64,000 bases of DNA from Brasenia schreberi. Taxonomy: Eukaryota > Streptophyta > Magnoliopsida > Nymphaeales > Cabombaceae. Location of the stretch: positions 7,568,001-7,632,000 of the forward strand of contig JAYKKT010000076.1 of assembly GCA_036023115.1 (NCBI GenBank), read 5' to 3'. Made by a program: the position numbers and the translations under genes. Under the pieces are notes generated by a model, which saw nothing but the letters and a program-made list of their open reading frames with translations, did no database searches and was not told where the DNA came from. Of the stretch, positions 33,990 through 45,900 are shown piece after piece (position 1 is the stretch's first letter; the number at the start of each line of letters is the position of its first letter).

Positions 33990-36755
33990 TTGCACAATTA
34001 TAGACATCTATAAGATATTTACTTCTTCAATACATCTAAATGATCAAGCTGCCATAGGGCCAAAAAGCCCAATACTCGCAATTAGAGTCACCTACATCGA
34101 GAGAGCATTGTGCTTTTAGAGAAACAAAGTTGTTTCTAGGCTTCAAACTAGACAAGTCTCAACTGATCTTCTAAATTCCTTTTGCTCCAAGGTGCATCGA
34201 GTCCCAATTGCTTCATGCATTTAGAGAGGAACAATTAATAAATTTGTATGTGTGTGAGTGAGAGAGAGAACTATCATACTTTTTGGGCAAAAGGATGCCC
34301 TAAAAAATAAAAACATAAGCAACATATTACTAATCAGGAGGTATTCTAGACATAATTTTCCTTTGGTTGGAGCAGAGGAGGAATGTAAACATGACTGCAC
34401 AAGATCAACAAGCAACACAAAGTGAATCATACTCAACAACAATGAGAATGCAATATTAATAAGATAACATGCTTCATATGGGAAGGAAACATGTCGAATA
34501 AGTCACGACTCATTAGGAATCTGCCAATCACATGAAGTCAATCATACTCAATAGTCAACAGCAATGAAACTTCATTTCCTTGTGTATGTCATGGCAAAGC
34601 TACATAAATTTTTCACTCCATGAACACATTCAGACGAACAAATATGAAGATGCCATTAGACATCATTAGTAACAATCATTCAGTCAATACGAATGAACGA
34701 TCAATTCTAAAGTTTCCAATACAGCAGTTTAAAATAACAAAAAAAAAAAAAAGCATCTCAGTCAATATAAAAGAAGGTCATAAGTGTTCGTATCAATATC
34801 ACCAATTGCATTTGAATCTTGTGCAGAAATTTCTTTAGAAACCATTGACTTTAAGAGCAACTCTATTGTTTCATCTTTATCTGAAAAGGTAGATCAAGTA
34901 CTTAGTAATTAAATGAGAAGAATATATATATAAATCAACTAATTTATGATATATAATACACATATCAAGCATCATGTATGTCGAGTTTCATCTAGTCAAG
35001 CATCATGTATGTCGAGTTCCGTCTAATTGTTACATTTAAACGTAGTTCAACTCTCACATCAATACATGTTTGTTATATCTAATGTTTTAACATATTTGAT
35101 GCCCTCTTTAAACTTTAAAGTCATCTTAAACAATGAAATTTAAAATGTGGGTATTGTAACGAATATAAAAAAATCATTACATAACAAAGAATTATGTAAG
35201 AAAAGTTGACTTTAATATGCTTATGCAAAGCATTATTTAAAGTAACAGATAATACCTTCTTATCTATGGCTCGTTCTTTCAAACAATCATATGTAGTAAT
35301 AGCCAAATCAACACTTTGAACTCATGTGAGAAAAGTTAACTATTTTTACTTAATTTTCAATCATAGTTACACACATATAACCTTCTTGATTACATATTGT
35401 CTAATAATTATAATTTATGCACACTCTCATAGAAATATTAATGATACATTTTCTTATCTTTTCCTTCTCTATCTTCTCTATCATGAGCTTTGTTAATGTT
35501 AGAGACTAGAATATTGTCTAATATATTTTGATCACTTCTCGACCTGATGTGACCTCGAGAGGTTGTCATCTACTCCACATGTCACGTTCCACATTGTGAG
35601 GAAAATAAACCAAAATATTATCTCCAATTTACGATAAACCGAAGTTATCCCGAACCATGGTGCAAAAGTGTTCACATGAAAGCGCAAAGTATTTTCACCT
35701 AAAATGTTTCTCAAATGCACTGCACAGTAATCCACTCAGTCATCGCCCATTGTCATCCATAGTTGCAACTTTGTTCTTTAAGGCTTTCTCTTGAAAAGGT
35801 GGTAGCAGTCTCAGCCCTTGGGCTTTGCTAGACAAGAACCTGAATCTATAGAAATTTAAACTAGAGGGCCTGTTTCCTCCTGCACTAATTCTGTTTCTTT
35901 AATCATGATTAAAGTGCTTGAAAGGACCCTAAAGTCCTGCAATGGCTCATATAACCCCAAATTTAAACTTTCCCCTTAATCCCGGACAAGTATCTTCCTC
36001 CGCATGTTGGCCTTTGGACAATTACTTAAACAACTTGGTAGTGACAGCATTGACCAACTATATGCATTTGTGTTTGAATTAACCATCAATCCATTGACAA
36101 CTTAAGTCGCTATCTTGTCTTGTCCCAAAAGAATGATAGTTATTTCTTCTCCTTTTGGAGGAAATTCATGTTTTCTTAGCAAGTTTTAGAATAAGTTTCG
36201 TTAACAATGGCGTATACAAACCGAAACACCTAATTATACATCGGAATAAGTTTTCTTTTCAACCCTTAAATTTTTTCCTCTGACCAAAGGAATCATCTTA
36301 TTCACTCAGCACAAAGATCCACCACTCTTCTGGCCCGGTGGTTGAAATCAAAAGAAGTTCGAGTTCGAGGTCACGAGTTCAACGTCCCAGGGATGCATCA
36401 AGTAGGGGTCTGCCTAACCCAGGTTACCTATCAAAATCGGAAAAGATACAAAAGACCAAATTAGTTTCACGAAAAAACATGACGATTTCTACGACGGCCT
36501 CGACATGTCTCAGTGTTCAACTTCCGTAACTTGATATTTCTCCATTAACTAGACGGCTCTTTCAAGATGAATCTCAAGGCTATGAGATACGTGCTTTCTG
36601 CATCATTCTGTGAGACGACTTCGTTTAGAGGTGATAGACTTGTTAATTAGTGCATCTTTGCATGAACCGAACTCTGATTTTCTTGCTGTGATGAGTTTGA
36701 GGATTGAATGGACAAAGACGACGCAGTTCAGTTTATCATCTAATTAATATCTACG
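33990..36755 (-). repeat. Right arm of the large inverted repeat
   Basis: Reverse complement of 24422-27230, with a few substitutions and short indels, for example the T/A-run length at 34738-34752 versus 26468-26480. It contains a plus-strand SINE (36330-36440). The arms keep the same internal order, so this is a duplication in inverted orientation and not two separate insertions. Confidence 0.88.
36330..36440 (+). mobile_element. tRNA-derived SINE (right-arm copy)
   Basis: A-box-like TGGCCCGGTGGTT at 36331, B-box-like GAGGTCACGAGTTCAACG at about 36366, then AGGGGTCTGCCTAACCCAGG. The 3' boundary is not defined. It is not a functional tRNA gene because no cloverleaf or acceptor stem can be drawn. 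Confidence 0.65.
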
Positions 36756-39700
36756 TAATTGTTTGCACATATTCAAATGTTCAACGAGAAAACATTGAAA
36801 ATTTTAGGTGAAAGATGTTACTATTTATCATTTCAACATCAAACAACTCAAGTTTATATCTGTATATCATTTATGTGGATAAAGTAACATGATATTAGTG
36901 GATGAGGTGCATGCTAAAGCAAAGGAGGAGAAAATATTGTTGGGTTTTTTCTTTATTTTCTAATGTTTTTTTGTATGTTTGATGATCCAAGGACTAAGAA
37001 AAGCTAAGAAGTACTTGTTTTTAAATTGTTTATTTTTTAATTTGATTTTCTTGCTTTTTAGATTTTTGTTGGATTTATATGGATCTAGGCAAAGTGAGAG
37101 GAGATAACAAGTAATGCCCTTACTTGGAGAAAAGGGAGAAGGATCATGGTTATCAGTAACTTTTGGAACACAAGGTCATCTATAACCTTTGGAAAGATAA
37201 CAGTGGTATGAAAAGAGGTAAGGTGTCATAAAGTGCATGTCGCTTGACACAAGTAGGAGAACCATTAAAAGTATATCTTCGATCAAGAGTGGTTATATCT
37301 TAACCTATATGTAATCTAATGAACATGTGGCTCAATGGATGTGGATGGACCCTAAGGATGTGAGCTAAGACCAAGAAGAAAGTATAGCCCATATTGCTCC
37401 CTCTTGGCTTTTCCAAATCGGTTAAAGCCAAGTACTTTGGATGAAATTGTATTGATACTCTCTCTCAATCTATAGATCCTAGGTTGATAGGTAGTGTATG
37501 GTACAATTGTCGCATATAGAACATTGATTCTCAAAGTCAAAACTCACAACATGACTAATAAGAAACACAACCTGGTTATGAAACAAATAACAATTATAAT
37601 CCCAAATGGGTTAGCCAAGATGAGAGGGACAAACAAACTATAACTCAAAGTTGAGGTGATAAGGCAAAAAAGGTACAAAAGTGTACCAATACTTTAATTC
37701 ATTGATCATACTAATCAAATTGTAAAGATGCTTAGTGGATTTAAGCATGTATGGGGTTTGAGCAATTACCACTCCCTCTTTATATATATATATTATCAGG
37801 ACTTATAGTGTTTCCCAAGTCAGCCTTAAAGATCTCTTTCAATATAATGATTGCCGGAACATTATGATCCTCATGAAAGCTGGAATTTTGCTTTTAGCTG
37901 CATCTTAACAAAATAATCATTAGCATATTACAAATGCAAATAAAAGTCTGGCTTGCGTGGGGCATTCCCTAGTGGGATCTAATTTTTATATTTCAGAATG
38001 CTCCTTTTCTTTTGGTACCTAGCGAGACTCAGGATTGCAGACCACCTGTCTCATTTCAAACTCAAGTGGAAGAGTTGGATCGACTTCTTATCCTTGCGCT
38101 TGTACTCATGTGCAGATCCATAAAACAAGGAGAGATGAGATCTAGGATGACCCAAAACATTGAATTTCACAACCTCCAATTTCTCTCCCCATTCCTTGTC
38201 ATCGGAATCACATAGGTATAACTCAAACAGATCAAATTCCTGCTCCCTTTTATCAAACTCCTATAGCATTTGCTTCACAAATTCAGTTAGGTTAAGGCTT
38301 TTCAGAGTGCTACAGACAGATTCCTTAGGTATGAAGTTTTTCATCCTCTCACTCAGATTCATCTACTTTCACAATGTGCTTCTTCTCTTTCACCTTTTTC
38401 TTCTCTTTGTCTTGCATATCTTGTTCGGATTTTATGAGTTCGTGTTTGAGGTACGCTACTCTCTCCGATGGGCTTATTGATTTTGTCCTAACGAGTCAAG
38501 AGGAGGCCTCAGACTCGGGACAGAACTTTTCAGTTGGCAATCTCAAGCAGACGAAGACTCAAAGTTTGACAAGGCAAACACAAACATCCCATCGCAAGAG
38601 ATGTGTAATAGTACAAAATTGAGTTTATTTGGACTCAGGGCAAGTGAATATAGCTGGATACCGCTATCAAGAGAAAATCGTTATTTTAAAAATCAAAACT
38701 ATACTTTCAAGGAATGAAATCATAGCATGTTGACAGTATGGAATATCAACATTCAAGCGGTTAGTAAGGAAATTAATTTGAACTGGAGAAATGTGGGAAA
38801 GAGACTTCCAGCCTTCTAAGTTAAATTCTCATGTTTCAATTTTCAATTTGCAAATTCTTTGTTTAGGTTCCCTAGCTTCTTGAAGAGGAATTTCATTTCG
38901 TTCGGTATAAAAGCATCACTACTAGGTCAATGCCATAAGTTCCACAAGGTAGAGAGATGAAGCAATGATAGTACAGGGTGGAAATGAGTTTTTGAGGTTT
39001 GGTAACATAAAAAATTCTCATTTTGAAAGTCATGTCTTAAGAATTTAGGCACAAACACCCGAAATCTCATCAAACTCAGCCATCTTTATAAGCAAAGCAA
39101 TCTCCATTATCTGGCTTTCCAGGCATACCGTAGTACAGTTGGCGAAATTGTGTTTTACTTCTCATGTTATGTTAAACATGTGCACATTAAGCTGTACCCT
39201 TAACAATGCGGGTGTGGAGTGGGCTGAGTACCATTTGTCCAAGTAACACTCTCGATTCCGCACAAGGCTTAAACAATATGTAGGATATCTTGCAGTAGTG
39301 GCCTTCTATAGTTGCATCAACTCTATTATGCCTGAAGAACCCCTTACGTGGATCTGAATAGTAGCATGGAACTCATGGAAATGGATCTATATCCCTTGAA
39401 GCCACTTACTATTCAGAAGTGCTTCATGATGTCTGTAAGTCTTCCCAGATCATGACCATGCATACCGACGCTTATGTACTATATACATCCTGCTCATTGA
39501 GTCCCTTTTATGCTTAGAGAAAATGGCCATCATGAATTTCGACTCCATCGTCAATGGCCTCATCTTTTTGCCCCAATTCCTGGAACTGGAACTAACAAGC
39601 TGTTGGAATTGGAATTCATAGTCCTTAGTGTTCAAAGTGATTCAGGCAATGTCACATGATTTTCTACTGACAATTAAATTTTATAGTTGGATAATGGTCA

Positions 39701-39979
39701 TGAAGCTCATATTGCCGCCAGAAGAATAAAAGAAGTTTATGCTAATGCAGATCAACCATAAAATCAAATATTATAGAGCAAACATCATTCAACAGATATC
39801 TTCTACTATGATTCAGAAAGAGTGGACCTGGAAAATAATTTTAGACAAATATTCCTTGCTGAGATTTATGAAGTTCTTCCTCAAAAAGAAAAGGTTCTTA
39901 TTTTGCAGAATATCTTTTTCAGACTAACTGTGGAACAATGCCAGTTGGTGGCAATCTCTTTTATCATTTGGAGATGGAC
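36756..39979. other. Intergenic region, no gene recognised
   Basis: About 3.2 kb between the inverted repeat and the last exon of the reductase gene. Open frames at 38012-38622 (plus) and 39450-39635 (minus) are short and T-rich, with no domain. A short (TA)n lies at about 37779-37792. Part of 39700-39979 should be the reductase 3' UTR on the minus strand. Confidence 0.4.
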
Positions 39980-42900
39980 TTATTTCTTTAATAGCCCAGC
40001 AGATTTCAGATATTCTACTGATTCTTCAAACATCGAGTCAACCCCATGTTTGAAACTGAACCCTGCTCCAAGAAGCTTCTTTGACGATATGGTAATGTTG
40101 GCTTTTGCAGGAAAGTCACCGAATCTGCATAAACCATTGATGTAAGATTAGTAATTCAAGTCAGATATTATGGATTACCGCGGCACTTGGAAGTACTTTG
40201 CACCATCACTGCCTTGAACTTGGTAGTTGAAAATAGAGAACTGCACTTTTTCATTCAATTCTTAATGAAGCTGCGATTTTGGAATGTGAAAGACGTTGAT
40301 ATGTGACCCATAAAGACAAGCATTTTGGAACGTATTCTCCCTGTGAATTATCAATATTTTTCATATGGCTTTAAATTTGCTTTTCCATTACAAGTTTGGC
40401 TTTTATTCACTATTATGAGAAAATGAGTTGTGGGCTGCAACTCATTGTAAGATGGTGAAACCAACCGTGCTTTCACCGAAAGCAGCAGTATATCCATTGC
40501 AAAGCTCTCGCATAGCCTCCAAAAATGTTGGCCTCGGATTTACAGTCGTTACTTATGATCAGATAGATTAAAACACTTACTCGTTAGGAATTTTGAACAC
40601 TGGATATTTGTTTGACAGGAACTGCGCAAGCTCAACAACACTGGCATTGTGAGCACAACAAATGTATCTTCCAGAAACTGATTCTTCTTCTGCTAAGAAT
40701 ATATGAGCTCGGCACACATCCTCCACATGAACAAGCGAAATGGAGCCAGAAATCTTTTGCATGCCCTTCAAGCCCTCTAGCAGGAACTCGTTTCCTGCAC
40801 GCATATAATGCAAAATTAGATATAATAGGCAGTAGTAATTTAGAAAAGTTTTCAGGGTCAGAAAAATAGCACATGGTTTTATTGAAGTTGCAATAGATCT
40901 AGAAAATAACTCGGGGTTTAATCATGACTTATATATGCAGTCCATGAATTAGACGGTGAACTATTATCATAGCCATGGTTTTAAGGACCGGCTGTACTTA
41001 TTTTGGGATTCTGGGAACAATTTTCAAAATTCGGGCGAGGCAGACACCATGTAAAGCTCCAAAAAGGTGTGAGAATTTGAATACTCAACACCTTAAAAGA
41101 GGAATAGAAAATGCATCTAAAGTATTAGAAGTAACACATGATCTTGTTCTTTTGGAGTTACTGATATATTAGCAAGATTGAGCTCAATATAACTGGAATC
41201 GCTTCCGACCACAATTAGTGTGTAAAAGGCTTGATTTGGTTTAGGTTTCAAGCTTTCAATAAATCAAATGCCACATGCTGCTAATAGCGATATAGAACTG
41301 TAGATGTTTGCACAAAAAGCAATAGCGCGCATGGCTAGGGGTTAACTGATAAGTTCAGGGTCATGAATTCAATACCCGGGGCGTGCATCTGATTTCGGCC
41401 TCCCTATTGATCCCAAAGGAAAGAAACTCTAGACTTGTTCCTTCACAAAGCTAGTTCAACTCATGTTTTCTACAGTCACTCCGTGCATTCATACAGCAAG
41501 CACAATGGGAGTACAAAAATATACATTGCCTGCATTTTCGTCACAAATATGCCAACCAACACAAGCATGCATAAATAATGTTTTGCTTACATAATTGGGG
41601 AGTCCTCCACATAGTTATGCTTACGTAAGTAAGTATTGGAGACTTCAGAATATAATGGAATGATAAGGATTCTTACCTAAAAGCAAGGCATTAGAAAGTT
41701 GAATGCTGCTTGGAACTTCCGGACAAAATGCACTGCCTGTCATCAGAACAGGAATAATGGATACCAGGTTGATGCGGTTCTCTTCTGCAAATTTCCATGC
41801 AACTTGTTCTGCTAACGTCTTAGAAACTGGGTACCCCTGGAAATTCATGAACTTATAAGATGAGAGTTCTGCTGACGATCTTTATTTATATGGAACTGAG
41901 TTTACTCTTTCACGTAAGAGAACACAAGCCAAATCAACTGTTATCTAAGCTCAGTCTTTGTTAGATTCAGCGTACCGTTCATGCTAGATTCACATGTAAA
42001 GATCATTATCCTCCGGAGTTTATTCATATATCCCCTATTTCCTAATATATTCTATGGTATAATAGATTTTGTGAGCCTCTCCATATAATCGGTAAATTAT
42101 AATATATATATATATATAAATGAATATGAATTCCTGTTTGATTTCTCTCTCCAATCTCTTCTTCTCACCATGGATTGTGTAGTTCTCTCACTCTCGCAAA
42201 ACCGCGCGATCCGTTCGACGAGATTCAGTTGAAGCTTGCCCCCATCTTTGGCCAACCAAAAGGCGTCACTCTGGCCATTATTAGGAGCTGACGAACACGC
42301 CCAAGGTTCTGATATAATTCGTTGAAGTCAGTACTTAAAATTCAGCTCATTCGGTAAATAAACACTTCATCGCTTCAAACTGTCTCACGCAGAAATTTTC
42401 CGTGAAGCATCACTTCGATCTGAACCATGAAAACTCAGATTTTTCGGTGTGTTCAGAGGCAGCAATGCATGAGGTTGTCAGTAGGATCAGTCACAGATAC
42501 GGTCAAGAGGAAGAAATCGAGGAAGAAGCACGGTTTCAACGTTAGTTTGACTATTAAATAAAGCTACACTCGTATTTTGATTTTATTCGTACTTAAGAAC
42601 TGAATGAGATGGCTTGGAGACATTGCACGAGGATTTTTATGGCTTCTGGATATTGATTGAGTATCGTTTGAGGTAAGTGAATATACATGAAGGCATAGAC
42701 TACTCCGCCGTGAAATTTTATCACATGTAAATACTTAGAGGTAAATGGGTTGGAATTGTATTTCTGAGAGCAGTGTATATTTTTTATATATTCTTATTAT
42801 CTCACGCTTCAAGCTCGTGTGGATGGGTTAGATGCGAAAACAAGGCATGACGCTGGATCATCTAGAGAGAGAGGACTGTGTCGTACCCAAGTTGGTGGCT

Positions 42901-45900
42901 TCTCAGAGCGTAGATAATCAATATCACTCCAGTAGGTCTCATCCATGACCGTGTCAGGTTCATGGTGTTTCAGCGAGGTTACGGCTGCAGCAGAAGAGGT
43001 GAGTACTACACGCTTCACCGAACCCGATTTTGAGCACGCCTTGAGAATGTTCAACGTCCCCTGGACGGCAGGCTCGATCATGTCCTTCTGCAAAGTTGCA
43101 AGACAGTAAAAAATACTGTTCTCAGAGAAACAATTTGCATGAGAGCACTGTGGTTCAAATGCTGTTCACTAGAAAACGCTAGCTTTTATATTTTCTAAAT
43201 TTAATAAAGAAAAATAAGGTGACCTCTGCCTTGGGGCATTCAATTGGCAGATGTTGGAAAGGAACATGTTTATGAGTTTCTTTCTCTTCGCTAAAGATAA
43301 TGACGTAGTGAACGACGATTATGGTAACTGAAAACTATATATACATGCATAAATACATACATACATATGTATTCACACACATATATATAAAATAGATAGA
43401 GAGATATTTTCAGTTTAAATACTTGAGCATCTTCGTGGTGAAAAAGGTTTTTTCATCTAAAGTAATTAAAGACTCCTTTTTTGCCAAAACAAAGGACTTT
43501 CCCTTACCTCAAAAAATGAAACTTGCTTTCCTATCTATTTCTTTACAGGCAATCCTGGTTAGGGTATATCAAACTCATAAGCTTCGACTATTTACAATTT
43601 TGAAGCTATTTATAACATTTCAATAACTAATGCGAGAAGAGAAAAGGTCTAGTACAGGTTTAGCACTCTAGTAATAGTTTTGTATGTGACGCAAGTACAC
43701 TTGAAGATTACGCTTGAAGATCATATCACCATTTTGTAGCGGATCGACGTTGGCTCAGGGTCGGATGACGGATGTGTTACAGATAGGATGGGCATTCTTG
43801 GTAACCTTATATGGTAACGACTGAGCTAGCCATCCAATCCGTTACCAGAGATAGGGTTATAGGATAGAGCCTGTATAACCGCCGGACGGTTACCGAATTT
43901 CACGGTAACCGTCTGGATTCGGGCTACTCAGAAGAGGGAAACCCAACGTGCAAGCTAGGAGACCGTGAGTAGCCATTGCTCTATAAATAGAGCAGTACAA
44001 TACAGAACGAAAAGTGAGAAGTAAAAAAGAAAGAAACAACAAGTCTCCTTGGAGTAAACCGCTGTGAGGAAACCTCGAAAAAGGAGCAACCTCTATTTTC
44101 GCTTCCACTGCTACAAGGAACCATCTGCTACTGGCTCTTCATCAACAACAACAGGACCCTCTTTGACTGGGATCGTGTGCTCATTGGTATCATAGCCTAA
44201 CAAACATTGCAAAAAAAAGAGGAGGAGAAAATCAGAGAAACAGGAAGAGAAGGTAAGCAAAATATATACATATACATATATATATATAGGGAGAACGACA
44301 TAGGAAAGGGATAGAGAAGAGAAAGATAGAAGCCGGGAGCAAGGCGACGACGATGGTCAGATTTGAGGCCAGAGGCCAAATCAAGCTGGCGACCAAAACT
44401 TATAACAGAGCAAGGTAAAGGCTAGGCTATCAGCCGAAGCAAGGCGACGACCTGCCTGAACCGAGATCAAAAGCCGAAACAGGCCGAAAAGGGCCAACCA
44501 CCATAAAAGCCGAATCAAGCCGGCGGCCAAAACTCATAATAGAGCAAGGTGAAGGCCAGGCCATCAGTCGAAGCAAGGCGACGACCTACCTGAACCGAGA
44601 TCAAAGGCTGAAATAGGCTGGAAAGGGCCGGCCAACGCAGAAGAAGTCCAGCCAAAGCACCGGCTGCTGGTAGCCGGAGCTCCCTCTCTCTCTCTCTTTG
44701 ATCTCCCTTCCTTCCTCTCTCTCTCCCCTGTTCCGTGTACACTCTCTCTCCTCATTAAATAGTGAATAAAAAAAACCAGCGGCTTCAGAAAATCAGGGGT
44801 CGAAATCGGCGATTTCCCGAAACTGCCAATGGTTTTGGAAACCGCCTCGGGTAGTGGACTAAAAAGTCCGTTATGTGCCGGCCAATTTTACTTATTTACA
44901 ATTCTGCCACTACACAAAATTATAGAACTGTCCAGATATTTTTTGGTAAAAAGATTATTTTGCCCTTACTATGCAAAAAGTTCGTTTTACCTTCTGCTAG
45001 TTTACGAAAATTACGAAATATCGGGTTGTCACTTTACGTTTATGCACTTCTCGGTTTAGATAATTTCAGGTCTGCCATTCAGTCAAAAGATAGAATTACC
45101 CCTCTACTTTTAAAAAATTATAGATTCGACCTGAGGGTTAAAATTATAATTTTAACCTCGATCAATCACGAATTTTATAGAAATACCAAAAAGTAATTTT
45201 ACGAGTTTATCCTCAGGCTTTTATAAAATTACAAAAAGGAGACAAATACATAAAATTATGGATTTACCACTGGTATTATTTAAGGGATACAAAAGCAGAA
45301 ACTCTTCGAGAAAATTTTGAATTTGTCTTAAAGAGCTTATGAAATTATCGTTGATCTACTTGTTTGATATTATGCATCATTCTGACATGATTCCTGCTAT
45401 GTGTGCTCTTTGTTTTGTATTTGTTTCCTTTTTATACCGTTTAATTGTTACTATTGCAAAATACATAGAAATGAGCTATAGGATATGTGTATCTGAGTTG
45501 ACAAAAACTGAGAAGTTGAACGGTCTTAACTTCCAAACATGAAAGAGGAGAATCGCACTGGCTCTAGCACTTGAAGGTGTTGAGTATGTGTTAAAAGAAA
45601 CCATACGTCCGCCACCCCAAGACGCAAATGAGCAACAAGTAGAAATGTATAAAACGTTTCTAAAAGATGATACTATAACAAGGACAATCATGTTAACCTA
45701 CATGGAGGATGACTTGATTAGGGTCTTCGAAGAATACGAGATCGCTAAAGAGTTGTTTAACTCAATAACAGCTAAGTATGATACAACTGTAAAATTGCAT
45801 GTGTAGTTGTTACTACAACAATATAACTCCTTCAGAATGAAAGAAGGAGAACAATATAACACCTTCAGAATGAAAGAAGGAGATAATGTAGTAGAGCATG

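Noticed and set aside
36330..36440. tRNA gene
   Set aside because: A- and B-box-like motifs are present but no acceptor stem or anticodon arm can be formed; the GTCTGCCTAACCCAGG block is SINE-like.
24422..36755. Interpretation of the inverted repeat as a long-TIR Mutator-like transposon
   Set aside because: No 9-11 bp target duplication at the outer ends, no transposase in the spacer, and the arms contain a SINE and mixed intergenic sequence.
38012..38622. Overlapping plus-strand frames of 67-106 codons
   Set aside because: T-rich, F/S/L-dominated translations with no domain or splice context; consistent with chance.
44197..44755. Minus-strand open frames in the Copia leader
   Set aside because: They follow from the GC-rich 134-bp duplication and CT runs and oppose the element's coding strand.
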